The notes below the pieces were generated by a model, which saw only the letters and a program-made list of their open reading frames with translations, was not told the origin of the DNA and searched no databases. From Macrosoma leucophasiata (Eukaryota > Arthropoda > Insecta > Lepidoptera > Hedylidae), in assembly GCA_036365455.1 (NCBI GenBank), contig JAWQUS010000022.1:1426001-1490000 (forward strand): a stretch of 64,000 nucleotides of DNA, given 5' to 3'. Of the stretch, positions 29,737 through 39,639 are shown piece after piece (within the stretch, counting starts at the first letter, position 1; the number at the start of each line of letters is the position of its first letter). A program made the translations under genes and the position numbers.

Positions 29737-29857
29737 AATACAGTGTTTTAATTCGTGTTTTACGTCATTCGAAAGTTCCTCAAATTTCAGAATTGTAACA
29801 CCTTATTCCTCTATCATTCGAGGACTTTTAGGTATATAATAATTATACGGGGTCATA

Positions 29858-30068
29858 CATTAGGCACCACCGCATTACCTTACCTATCTGCCGCCAAATG
29901 ATCGTGTTCAGCACTGTCGTGTTCCGGTTAGATGGTAATGTATGGCCCCGTAATAACAATCACAGAGACCTAACAACTTAGGTCTCAGGGGTGGTCATCT
30001 GCATGTTGATCTCTGGTTTTGATGTAGATGTCTATAGGCTGCAGTCATCAACATCAATGTGATCTGCA
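29858..30068 (+). mobile_element. Rep-A2, truncated at both ends
   Basis: 'aggcaccaccgcattacctt' to 'catcaatgtgatctgcag'. Confidence 0.8.
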
Positions 30069-30294
30069 GCACACCGCGGACACTCCGCCAAAATTCCATA
30101 CAAACTCTTAATTAGACTAATTACACAGACATCAATCAGTGAAGTGTATTTTACACGTGCAGCTGTGTGCATAGCACGTAAAAAATACCACACGTACCAT
30201 AAGAGGGGAGGAGATTGGGTGAGGCGGGGATATCGGGCGGGACGTGGAAGTGTCCATTCTATACGTAATATTATTACATATTCTCTGGCTTCAT
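30069..30294 (-). mobile_element. MITE-F
   Basis: 'acaccgcggacactccgcca' to 'attattacatattctctg'. Another terminal scrap lies at 30993-31030. Confidence 0.85.
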
Positions 30295-30307
30295 TATTGT
30301 TTGCTTC

Positions 30308-30373
30308 CATAGAGCAACCCGGGCCACCGGTCGCGGCGGACCGGACGCGACCGGTGGCCCGCGTTGCTCTATG
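30308..30373 (+). mobile_element. MITE-E deletion derivative, 66 bp
   Basis: Only the two TIRs remain, almost back to back. Flanks TTTGCTTC (30300-30307) and TTTGCTAC (30374-30381) match at 7 of 8, so it seems to have moved as a unit. Confidence 0.87.
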
Positions 30374-30481
30374 TTTGCTACTTTTCAAACATAAAAAAAT
30401 AATTGTTTTTATATTATTTCGCATTAACACATGCTTGTGAAATATATTTTATTTTTAAAGAAAAATGGAAAGAAAAATTTG

Positions 30482-30555
30482 ACTCCAGGCGAGACTCGAA
30501 CTCGCGACCTACTGGGAATCTAGTCCAGCCGCTCTTCCAATTGAGCTACTGAAGC
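30482..30555 (-). tRNA. tRNA-like sequence (inverted pair, left)
   Basis: Acceptor GCTTCAG/CTGGAGT keeps pairing mostly by G-U wobble. D and T arms are intact. Confidence 0.4.
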
Positions 30556-30667
30556 CCTGCCCGATTTGTCAAATCTTTCCTTCACATCTATTGCATTCTG
30601 CATTCATCTATTGCTACCATAAAGCAATGCAATAGATGTGAAGGAAAGATTTGACAAATCGGGCAGG

Positions 30668-30741
30668 GCTTCAGTAGCTCAATTGGAAGAGCGGCTGGAC
30701 TAGATTCCCAGTAGGTCGCGAGTTCGGGTCTCGCCTGAAGT
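30668..30741 (+). tRNA. tRNA-like sequence (inverted pair, right)
   Basis: Acceptor GCTTCAG/CTGAAGT, T loop TTCGGGT, followed by 'caaatttttc'. Confidence 0.4.
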
Positions 30742-31062
30742 CAAATTTTTCTTTCCATTTTTCTTTAAAAATAAAATATAAAAAAAAAAGTACCTACACC
30801 TAATAGAAACAACAAACTATTTCACCAATCAATAACAGGAAAGTATTAACATCCGCATTTATCGCTAACGGACGAACTTTTTATTGATAAATGATACGTC
30901 TGCCATTGACCTCACTTTTTAGACTTTTGTTGTTTCAATAACATAGTTATCTACGCAGACACGCACCTCGTAGTGAGATAAGTTTTTAGAGTCCCGTCAG
31001 AGTATGTAATACAACGTATAGAATGGACACTTCGATGTCCATACTGATTTCTCCTGTTGGAA

Positions 31063-31396
31063 CCAGAGGCGGATTGATACGTTGGCTGTCCTAGGCCTAT
31101 GAAAGATCGCTGCTTCCCCTCCTCTGTGCTGTGAAGCTTAAAAAATTAGGTGAACTATAGAAATTAAATTAAAATGAAAAAAAAAATGATAAGTCGACGA
31201 ACGAAAGTCAGTAAGTGATTTCATTTATTTTTCTAATAATCCTAATTGCCATATATGTAAAATTTTTCGCGAGATGCTATATGGACACATTTTTGAGATT
31301 TTAAAGGTATGCGCGTAAGCAACTACTTAAAAAAATGACCAAATTTTGCCGCCCTAGGCCCGGGCCTACTCAGCTTATAGGAAAATCCGCCTCTGG
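31063..31396. mobile_element. MITE-Z
   Basis: TIR CCAGAGGCGGATT and its complement AATCCGCCTCTGG. Inside are 'gttggctgtcctaggcctat' and 'ccgccctaggcccgggcc'. Confidence 0.82.
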
Positions 31397-31564
31397 TTGC
31401 AGCCCGCACCGCCCCTTGAATATCAGGAGGCAGCCTTGTGCATAGGGTTGCCAAGCGTCAGGATAAAGTCGGACATAGTTAGGATTTTGATTGCGTGTCC
31501 GGTCAAAATAAAGAGTGTCCGGTAGAGTTCCAGTATAGGAAAGTCGTAAGTACCACCGCATTAC

Positions 31565-32095
31565 CTTGTTTTTTTTTTAAACTATGGGAAAATGCCTCAC
31601 GCCTTACTACCCCTGGGGGGGGGTTATGTGGGACTCCGGGAAGGTCATCTGTCTACACACTAAAAACCTAGTGTTCCGACTCATCCGTCATAAGTGGCAG
31701 GTTCACGGGAACCCTATCGCACACATCCACGAACCACCGGCGGCTGCCCGTTTCCGAGCCCCATTCGGGCGACGAACATCCCGTAGTCCGACGCTCGAAT
31801 GTTAGCCCAGACCACAACAAAATTACAATATCAGGCGTCCCAAGACGCCCGGGTGGAATGGCTCGGGCATACAGTTCGGCCTCGAGAGAGAGTTGAAGGA
31901 GTCCTAGTTCCCTCATCCACCCCGCGGCCCTACCACGCCCCTATCCGACGCCGGGACCACCATTAGGCGGCTGGGGATAGGGTACAGGGCCAACAACATA
32001 CCCATACCCTCCTCAGCCGTCTTGTCGCGACAGCAGTGAGTGGCGGGCAGAGTCACGCTAAACGCCGCTCCCTCGCTGGGTTCCTCTTAGGTGTT
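31565..32095. mobile_element. GC-rich Rep-Q relic, longer 3' side
   Basis: Shares the blocks above and extends through 'gcggctggggatagggtaca' to 'cgctccctcgctgggttcct'. It lies directly next to LINE-P, as does the 2046 copy, so it may be LINE-P-linked. Confidence 0.55.
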
Positions 32096-32099
32096 TTTT

Positions 32100-32640
32100 T
32101 TAATGTCAAAGGATTTACAGACAAGCAGACGGGCCACCTGATAGAAAGTGGTTACCGTCGCCTATGAACATTTGCAACATCAGGGGAGTTGCCAACGCGC
32201 TGCCAGCCCTGAAGGACTCTTATGACGCCTGTTTTGAAGAACCCCGTATTGTAGCGCCGGGGAAACACCTCAGATGAAAGTTCGTCGAACAATTTGCTCG
32301 TTCTGGGCAGGAATGAACGCGCGAATCGGGCGAACTTCTCTCTTCGGCGGGTGGTGCGATAAAGGAATGGAGACGGTGGCACCAGATCGAACAGTTCATC
32401 AGAGCATTCACCATTGTAAAGGCGGTAGAAGATGCACAGACAACCGATGTCTCTGCGCAGACTCAGATCTTCGAGTCGATCTGTGATTCCTGGGTCGTTG
32501 ACGATTCGAATGGCACGTTTTTGAATGGAGTCGAGGAGACCGAGCTGGTATTTGGGGGCTCCCGCCCAAAGATGAGAGCAGTATTCCAAATGGGGTCTCA
32601 TTTGAGCTTAGAGCTGTGGAAGTTGCCCTCGATGTGAGTG
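32100..32640 (-). mobile_element. LINE-P 3' end with RT C-terminus
   Basis: The minus-strand frame 32152-32601 contains MRPHLEYCSHLWAGAPKYQL, then SIQKRAIRIV and LYNGECSDELFDLVPPSPFL, ending in NVHRRR-stop. This is the C-terminal 'thumb' region of a jockey/CR1-type non-LTR reverse transcriptase. A stop codon three codons before the first M shows the copy is dead. The 3' UTR 32100-32151 lacks a long A-run. It abuts the GC-rich Rep-Q relic. Confidence 0.85.
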
Positions 32641-32924
32641 GATTTGTGGGTTTGCCACCTTCGTGATATACAAAAATCTCTAGTTTCGGATACGGTTACC
32701 CATCCCTATTATATATTATGTACGGAACCACTTGGGATAAAGGTCATTAATTGTGTGAAATAAAATAGCTAACAGATAATATATGAGCTAAAATTAATAA
32801 CGAGGTCAAGCATCATAGTCTAATCGAAACACGGTAGTACGTGTCAGAGCTCTGGGGTCATGAGCGGCCAAGGCAAGGTTTGAACCTCGTCACCCGAAAT
32901 ATGAAAAAGGTCTTTGACCAGTGT

Positions 32925-33210
32925 GTTTTTTTTTGTGTAATAAAAGTGGCAAACAAGCATGCAGTTCACATTGATGTTAAGTGATGACTGCAGCCTATAA
33001 ACACAAAGACCTGAGGTCAAAATGCAGATGCGTTACCACTCCTGAGGCCTAAGGTGTTATGCCTCTGTGCCAGAAATCACAGGGCCGTACATTACCACCT
33101 GACCGGAACACGATAGTGCTGAACACTACCATTTAGCGGCAAGTATATTAGGTAATGCGGTGGCCTACGCCCGCGAGCTCCGTCACTGGAGCTCTACCAC
33201 CAGTAAAAAA
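32925..33210 (-). mobile_element. Rep-A, full-length
   Basis: Minus strand, T-run then 'aataaaagtggcaaacaagc' to 'ggagctctaccaccagtaaa'. Confidence 0.88.
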
Positions 33211-33239
33211 GTTAGTACCTAAGCAGCCAGTGATGACAT

Positions 33240-33417
33240 ATAAAAAAATACGCTTACACTCACAGCCCTACATTAGGTATAAACCTGTGTCGTGGGTGCA
33301 GTTGCATCAACACATACACAAACACCCAGACCCGAAACAAATATCTGTAGACCATAATAATATTTGTCCCGCTGCGGGGATCGAAATCGCGACCCTTCGA
33401 ATCAAACGGTAATCTCA
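33240..33417 (-). mobile_element. SINE-C, 5' end lost
   Basis: Minus strand from 'ttacactcacagccctacat' through 'gcggggatcgaaatcgcga'. The box A side is truncated against Rep-EE. Confidence 0.8.
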
Positions 33418-33642
33418 AAGTGAGCGTTGGCCACACTGTAATTATATAGGTATATTATTATGTTACAAGTTGACAATACCACAATACTAACAGGGGGAAT
33501 CCTCTAATATTGTTTTCGATTCCTCCTCGTAAATGTTCTGTTTTATTTACATACTAAATTTCAGTAGGCAATGTAACTCTAGGGCCCCATGGTCACATTG
33601 GCTACGGGCCCCACACCGGTTTTATCCGACACTGCAAAGGAA
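33413..33642 (-). repeat. Rep-EE, uninterrupted copy
   Basis: Minus-strand relative of the segment around MITE-N at 54161. Contains 'tctagggccccatggtcaca' and 'tgggccc'-type runs. It shows the MITE-N empty site near 33537. Confidence 0.78.
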
Positions 33643-33963
33643 CCATCACAATACGAATTCACGTAGACCAAGTCGCGGGCGAAACCTTATATTCATACAT
33701 AACTGAAAATAAACCGGAAAACAAGGCTTTTTGTTTCGTTAGTAAATTAATGTTAATAAAACATAAAAAACAGTCAGAATGTCTAATTTTCTAAAAGCAT
33801 TTTTATAATACTTGGTAACACTAGAGTGCTAACTCTTAACCATTTTCGTATTTATAAAAGGAATCACAGTTTTTTTAAAATATTAAACAAATTAGGTATG
33901 CCACTGCATAAATTGCCAAAGAAGAGGAATGATCCATTTATGGCTTCGTATGTATTTAAGATA

Positions 33964-34152
33964 CTTATGAATATGTATGTATCTTCACGCCAGGTCCCTA
34001 ACGGGGTAGACAGAGAGTGTAGAACGCCAGATATCCCGGTCCTGACAAACCTCTCGTGCCTCGTCTACCATCATCATTCTCTTCATACATGCACGCCGAT
34101 TCCTAAGACTTTAGACCCCACCATCAGACAGAACTCGACCTATTTGGTCATG
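33964..34152 (-). mobile_element. LINE-L 5'-truncated insertion with 12-bp TSD
   Basis: Minus-strand LINE-L end (189 bp) flanked by perfect direct repeats GTATTTAAGATA at 33952-33963 and 34153-34164. That is the signature of target-primed reverse transcription with 5' truncation. Confidence 0.9.
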
Positions 34153-34164
34153 GTATTTAAGATA

Positions 34165-34734
34165 ATTAATATTATATTTAGTGACATTCCTTATAATATT
34201 TGTGTATGTGAATTATATGGCTCCATAATAGGTTAGGATCCCGCTGCAAAATTATTTCGTTCATCGAGATATGCTGCAAACCAATTTTAAAGCATATTTA
34301 TGATCTAGAGAATAATTATTGAAACTAGGTTCCATAGAAGCGTAAAAAAAAAATTTCTAGAGTAACCAAAGTTAGCCCTTCACGCATATGAAGCCAAATA
34401 TGGCATTACGAAAAAAGATAAAAACATCTAGATATTATAAAAGTACGAAGTATATAGTTTTGTATGTGTTTTATTAACCGTTGTGTATTTTTAATAATTG
34501 TAATGTAATTAACTTTTAATATCATTGATATTGTGTCATTGGCATTAAACAAATAAATTTTGTCCCATACACAATATATCTCATCTTCTTATTGAAGATT
34601 TTTTTTTATTTATAAGGCAACGGTATTTTCCTGGCCTAGTGAAACTACGTGTCCACTATGTGTCCACATATGGCTTGGTATGCGGTAAGGGGTTTTATAC
34701 AAGTTACAAAACCATACGTCATCATAAGTTCTGA
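34165..34734. other. Mostly unassigned
   Basis: 34215-34310 is inversely related to 26785-26880 ('tctggatgaacgaaatgatt' / 'ttatttcgttcatcgagata'), a dispersed repeat. The rest is AT-rich with nothing visible. Confidence 0.5.
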
Positions 34735-34999
34735 CTGGTGGTAGAGCTCCAGTGACGGAGCTCGCGGGCGTAGGCACCACCGCATTACCTAATATACTTG
34801 CCGCTAAATGGTAGTGTTCCGGTCAGGTGGTAATGTACGGCTCTGTGATTTCCGGCACAGAGGCATAACACCTAATGCCTTAGGAGTGGCAGCGCATCTG
34901 CATTTTGCCCTTTGGTTATTGTTTGGGTGTCTATAGGCTTCAGTCATCACTTAACATCAATGTGAACTGCAGGCTTGTTTGCCACTTTTATTACATAAA
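34735..34999 (+). mobile_element. Rep-A
   Basis: 'actggtggtagagctccagt' to 'ttattacataaaaa'. It lacks 'cagcactatcg'. Confidence 0.88.
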
Positions 35000-35014
35000 A
35001 ATTTTTTTTATTAA

Positions 35015-35331
35015 AACGTACGTAACTTCACACCTGTAATCCCCGAAGGGGTAGGCAGAGGTAAATGCATGCATTCAAGCATACATGCAAACACCCACGA
35101 TTCGCCGGTTACGTTTTGGTCCATGTAACGGGTGGCGAGCCTGTTGACATCTCCGGGCATATTACCAAACTTTGAGGTACTGGGGAATTTCCAGAAAATT
35201 GAAAAATCCCAATAGAACCAGAGATAAAGGCTTTTTCACCATTATCTCTGATAACCCCCTACCCGGGAATCGAACCCAGGACCTCAACGTAGTAGTAGGG
35301 GCCTGCTACTACTAGGCTACCGAGGCAGTTA
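35015..35331 (-). mobile_element. SINE-B, full-length with 12-bp TSD
   Basis: Minus strand, flanked by TTTTTTTATTAA at 35003-35014 and 35332-35343. Length agrees with the 55588 copy. Confidence 0.9.
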
Positions 35332-35578
35332 TTTTTTTATTAATTCTACCTTAACGATTTTTTAATTGAATTAAATTGATAGATAGGTAGATAAGGTACC
35401 TACACCCTCGAGCTCCATCACTGGAACTCTACCAGTGAAGTTCATAACCGTCACGGCCATCTGCCGTCAGCTAAATGTGAAAGTTTGTATGTATATTACA
35501 CAATAACGTAAAAACCACTGAATGGACCCGGATTTGTATGAAATCTTAGATAGACCGTGACCTGGATATATTTCATAA

Positions 35579-35634
35579 CTACTGCTCTGGTGGATTAGTG
35601 GTATTAGGAGATAAGTCCCGGGTTCGATCTCTTT
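35579..35634 (+). mobile_element. tRNA-derived SINE head fragment
   Basis: 'ctggtggattagtggtatta' (box A-like) and 'cccgggttcgatct' (box B-like) lie 25 bases apart. The rest is replaced by Rep-A, so the family cannot be set. Confidence 0.45.
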
Positions 35635-35918
35635 ACTGGTGGTGGAGCTCCAGTGACGGAGCTCGCGGGCGTAGGCACCACCGCATTAGCTAATATACTT
35701 GCCGCTAAATGGTAGTGTTCAGCACTATCGTGTTCCGGTCAGGTGGTAATGTACGGACCTGTAATTTGCGGCACGGAGGCATAACACCTTATGCCTCAGG
35801 AGTGGCAGCGCATCTGCATTTTGACCTCTGGTCATTGTGTGGGTGTCTATAGGCTGCAGTCATCACTTAACATCAATGTGAACTGCATGCTTGTTTGCCA
35901 CTTCCATTACATAAAAAA
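35635..35918 (+). mobile_element. Rep-A, full-length
   Basis: 'actggtggtggagctccagt' to 'ccattacataaaaaa'. A short Rep-A2 scrap lies upstream at 35396-35432. Confidence 0.88.
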
Positions 35919-35929
35919 AGGCTAGGGTC

Positions 35930-36130
35930 TTCTGGATATGGATACAGATCATCATATCCACCGAAAGATGGATATGATGCCCACTGCTGGACTAAACCCT
36001 CCCCATAAGGGGGATATGCCATAATCGCCACACTTGGCATGCGAATTGGCTATCGCAGTGGCGGTCATTTTAACGCAGGACGCTGCTGCCCATCTTGCGT
36101 TATTGCACCTACTACTGCCCCAATGGAATG
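35930..36130 (-). mobile_element. Rep-V (RTE-like tail)
   Basis: Minus strand 'tgcccactgctggactaaac' to 'gctgctgcccatcttgcgtt'. Reads through to a chimeric ORF with LINE-L. Confidence 0.65.
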
Positions 36131-36630
36131 GTTTGACCGCCATTGTTCGATTGACTGACTTACACTCTATATCACCTAGTATCTGTTTGTATGATTCAAA
36201 TTATCCAAAACACTTTCTTATGAGATCTTTGCGCAAGATCTGCGGTGTATCACTCACCGATCGCGTTCGTAATGAAGATGTAAGAAACAGACTTTGTGTG
36301 AATGATAGTATCGGTGTAAAAATGAAAAAAGGCATGCTCCGATGGTTCGGGCATATAGAAAGAATGTCGAATGAGCGAATGACTAAACAGATATACAATG
36401 CGAATGTGGATGGTTGCAGAGGCCCAGGAAGACCAAGGCTGACCTACCATGACCAAATAGGTCGAGTTCTGTCTGATGGTGGGGTCAAAAGTCTTAGGAA
36501 TCGGCGTGCATGTATGAAGAGAATGATGAAGGTAGACGAGGCACGAGAGGTTTGTCTGAACCGGGATATCTGGCGCTCTACACTCTCTGCCTACCCCGTT
36601 AGGGACCTGGCGTGACGATACATACATACT
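36131..36630 (+). mobile_element. LINE-L 3' end with reverse-transcriptase C-terminus
   Basis: The open frame 36220-36615 encodes the C-terminal part of a non-LTR retrotransposon ORF2. Visible motifs are RMSNERMTKQIYNANVDGCR, GRPRLTYHDQIGRVL and RNRRACMKRMMKVDEAREVC, ending WRSTLSAYPVRDLA-stop. This is the region after the RT domain; no RT catalytic motif is present. The 3' end reads 'ctaccccgttagggacctggcg', then 'gatacatacata'. The longer ORF starting at 36034 runs in from an antisense repeat and its first ~60 codons are not LINE protein. The clade (RTE-like?) is uncertain. Confidence 0.85.
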
Positions 36631-36635
36631 TTCTT

Positions 36636-36796
36636 ATTACCTCGGAGTTTGGTAATGTGCCCGGAGATGGCAACAGGCTCGCCACATGTTACATGGGCCA
36701 AAAAAGTAACCGGCGAATCGTGGGTGTTTGTATGTACGCTTGAATGCATGCATTTACCTCTGCCTACCCTTCGGGGATTACAGGCGTGAAGTTTCG
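36636..36796 (+). mobile_element. SINE-B 3' part
   Basis: 'acctcggagtttggtaatgt' to 'gattacaggcgtgaagttt'. 5'-truncated, directly after LINE-L. Confidence 0.82.
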
Positions 36797-36889
36797 TTTA
36801 GTTTCTTATTGCTTTCCTACCTACACCACAAAATTCACCGTCCAAAAATGTGTTCCGACTTTAGTCGATAATTTATATTTATTTATTTA

Positions 36890-37150
36890 ATTTGTTTATT
36901 CTTTTTATGCACGAAGATGGTACATAAAGGCGGACTTAATGCCACTAGGAATTATCTCCCAGTCAACCTTTAGGTTATGAAGAGAGCGACGATGAAAGTG
37001 CAAAAAGGGGCCAAATTTAGTAATTATGAGTGGAAAATGATTTAAATAAATATTTATTTATTTATTTAACTTTATTGCAAACACAGAAATGTTGTACAAA
37101 AGGCGGACTTAATGCTACTAAAAGGCAAATATTGTAGGAGGTACCTAGAT
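36890..37150. mobile_element. Two Rep-X tails
   Basis: 'aaaggcggacttaatgccac' (about 36924) and 'aaaaggcggacttaatgcta' (about 37098), each preceded by (ATTT)n: minus-strand LINE-like 3' ends. Confidence 0.6.
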
Positions 37151-37227
37151 GATTAAGTATTTTAGGTTTGATTAGGTAACTTTCAGATCACAGCCAGGGT
37201 GGGGCAAGCGCCCCACTCTGCCCCACA

Positions 37228-37386
37228 GTGCTCGGAGAAGTCAACAGGCTCGCTACCTGTTTTAACAGGTAGCGAGCCTGTTGACATCAACAAAATTGTT
37301 GGTCCAAAAACGTAACCGGAAAATCGAGGGTGTTTGCATGTATGCTTGAAACCTCTGCCTACCCCTTCGAGGATTACAGGTGTGAA
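37228..37386 (+). mobile_element. SINE-B 3' part with snapback palindrome
   Basis: Within the copy, 37238-37259 is followed by its reverse complement ('aacaggtagcgagcctgttg'), a perfect ~22-bp hairpin absent from other SINE-B copies. The normal body resumes at 'aaaaacgtaaccgg'. Confidence 0.75.
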
Positions 37387-37776
37387 CCACAATCACGAAA
37401 TTATATTTTGAATAGATTTATGCAAAACATAAATTAATATTTATATCCATAACACAATTTGACAATTCGCAAACAGTTGTCAAAGTAGCAATAAATAAAA
37501 AATATTCTTGTTCCGCCATTTTGCGTCATTAGTGTTTTTCCATAAATTGGGTAATTCCGAAAATATAACTAATGATTTATGAGTGACAATTCAAAAGGCC
37601 TTAATGTGATATTATTTTCACTAAACTTGCGACCCCGCGGGGGTCAAACGTTTCTTGTGAGTCTCAAAACTTCCATAAAAAATCGACCAAGCGCAAGTCA
37701 AACTTACGTAAAGATGCCGTATACTTATACTTATATAAAAGATATTCAATTATACATTAAATAGGTATAGGACTTA

Positions 37777-37922
37777 CCCCCTTATTCATAAACGTATTTT
37801 AGCTAAAGTGTTGCTAAGCTCTGCTTTGTCTCTTTCTATCCTGCACATTTGACAATGCAACTGACAAAGACAAAGCATTCTATAGCTAAAACGTATCTAA
37901 TGTACGTTTATGAATAAGGGGG
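37777..37922. mobile_element. Small MITE, TTA TSD
   Basis: 'cccccttattcataaacgta' and its complement bound 146 bp, flanked by TTA (37774-37776, 37923-37925), as in Harbinger-type elements. Confidence 0.85.
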
Positions 37923-38143
37923 TTACCCTTTATAATTATTTATAAAACATATCTGTTTTTTATTTATCGATAATTGAGTCAATCTCTACTGTGGTGTGAC
38001 CACATACCACGGGGAATATTGTGTTCCCCGTGGTACCACTGGCTGCCACTGTTGTACCCAACGGTGTGACCACGGGGAACGGGGAACGCACCTCTGGGGT
38101 GCGACCGCCTATCGAAATTGCTGTTGGCATTGTCATTGCTGTC

Positions 38144-38248
38144 TTTTTTTTTTTTTTTTTTTCTTTTTTTTAGGTCGGGCTTTGTGTAGGCGGCCTGTCT
38201 CGAGACGGCACTAGTCTACTTCACCGGGCAATAAACTTCACCGGGCAA
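38144..38248 (-). mobile_element. 105-bp A-tailed retroposon, 13-bp TSD
   Basis: Perfect TGTCATTGCTGTC repeats at 38131-38143 and 38249-38261. The T-run at the left is the minus-strand poly(A). The body includes 'ctgtctcgagacggcactag'. Source unknown. Confidence 0.88.
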
Positions 38249-38269
38249 TGTCATTGCTGTCAAATATTA

Positions 38270-38911
38270 AAGTCGATTTATACTTTAACTTAGTGTAGAA
38301 TTTTATAAGAAGATCCCAGCCGGGATTGCTGAACTCACCGATGGTAAATTCGAAGCATTAATTAAACGCACTCTATGTAAAAAGGCTTACTATAAACTCG
38401 AGGACTATCTCAAGGATAGAAATGTTTGGCTAAATGCTGATCTAGCTCCACAAGGGTGTTAAATGTAATAATCAAAGTGTAATGTTGATATTATATTGTT
38501 AATTTTAAGCTTGTTTAAATTATGGAAAATTGTTAAAATATGCCTAAGAGATATTTTTAAAAGAGCCGACTGAGTTTTTTCCGGCAAGTTTTTCTCAGAT
38601 CATATTGGCCTTTGGAACTTTGCCGGTGAATGATAAAGAATGACTCTTTTTCTTTTCTTTTTACTCTTTGTTATCAGTTTGTAAAGGGGAAAAAAGACAT
38701 GCTACTAATATACTTTTACATTAGTTTATTACATTTAGTTTTATCTTAGTGATATTCTTGACTTTACATATATTTTTTATCTTGTTTGACATGTATATCA
38801 ATTGTTATTCGCTTTAATTTATTTTGTTTGTTTTTGACGTGTCAAATAAGGTGCCTGTCACCCTAAATGAATAAATGAGATTCTGATTCTGATTCTGATT
38901 CTGATTCTGAA
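38270..38911 (+). mobile_element. LINE-R 3' end with (ATTCTG)n tail
   Basis: Frame 38289-38462 encodes a LINE C-terminus (FYKKIPAGIAELTDGKFEAL, then KKAYYKLEDYL, ending DLAPQGC-stop), like the last residues of jockey/CR1-type ORF2. A ~450-bp 3' UTR follows ('ctgagttttttccggcaag', 'ggtgcctgtcaccctaaatg') and ends in five GATTCT units in place of poly(A). It is nested in a larger TIR element. Confidence 0.82.
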
Positions 38912-39174
38912 CTAAATAACAATAATGGACATAATCTACCATTATCGCTTGTTTATCACCTACGGAAGCGAACATCAATCAGATTATCAATACTACTTTT
39001 AATCTCGCCAGACACGAGAAAAATATGACAATTGAAATTCAATTGTGTCTCGCCGCCGGTGGCCGTACGATCCTTGAAGGATTAAAGGAGCCACAAATCG
39101 ACATGAAAATTTGACAGCAATGACAATGTCAGCAGCAATACAGATAGGCGGTAGCACCCCTGGAATAATACGTG

Positions 39175-39443
39175 TAAAGCGCAATACACATTGAGCCCGC
39201 CGGGCCGCCGACATATGTCGGCAACTTTTTGTCGGCGGTATAGTTGGCGGCTTCACTTATTACAAGTCGGAAAATTTCGAGCGTCGCCGGGCAACTGAGT
39301 GCAGGCGTACTCAAGCCGCCAACATGTCGGCGGGTAACACGCGCAGACGCATGTTGCCGACATGATTCTTTTCGTACAGGCCGCCGGGTTGTGTCGCCGG
39401 GCTTTGTCGGCGGCCCGGCGGGCTCAATGTGTATTGCGCTTTA
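39175..39443. mobile_element. GC-rich MITE, 39-bp perfect TIRs
   Basis: Left end 'taaagcgcaatacacattga' then 'gcccgccgggccgcc'; the right end is its exact complement. The interior is also rich in CCGAC/GTCGG motifs and has further self-complementarity. TSD ambiguous (TA?). Confidence 0.9.
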
Positions 39444-39472
39444 ACGTATTTTTTTAATACTGTATTGTTTCT

Positions 39473-39639
39473 TTTATGTAATGGAAGTGGCAAACAAGCA
39501 TACATTGATGTTAAGTGATGACTGCAGCCTATAGACACCCACACAAAGACCAAGGTCAAAATGCAGATGCGTTACCACTCCTGAGGCCAAAGGTGTTATG
39601 CCTCCGTGCCGGAAATTACAGGAGTTCTACCACCAGTAG
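39473..39639 (-). mobile_element. Rep-A with large internal deletion
   Basis: Minus strand, 'ttttatgtaatggaagtggc' to 'gtgccggaaattacagga', then directly 'gttctaccaccagta'. About 110 bases of the middle are lost. Confidence 0.82.

Larger units (their letters stand above)
30403..30785. mobile_element. Inverted pair of element K
   Basis: 30403-30600 is a minus-strand K starting at its TIR. 30606-30785 is a plus-strand K lacking its outer TIR. They meet around 'ttctgcattcatctattgct', making a ~380-bp near-palindrome with divergent tRNA-like cores. Confidence 0.82.
38096..39160. mobile_element. ~1.07-kb TIR element with nested insertions
   Basis: The outer TIR 'ggggtgcgaccgcctatcga' at 38096 onward pairs with 39113-39160. 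It continues past a small retroposon (38257-38285 against about 39089-39112), giving ~75-bp imperfect TIRs. The interior holds that retroposon and LINE-R. No TSD and no transposase are seen. Confidence 0.78.

Noticed and set aside
32274..32486. Plus-strand 70-codon ORF
   Set aside because: Antisense shadow of the LINE-P reverse-transcriptase C-terminus.
36034..36214. N-terminal part of the 193-codon ORF
   Set aside because: This part is antisense Rep-V; only the portion from about 36220 is LINE-L protein.
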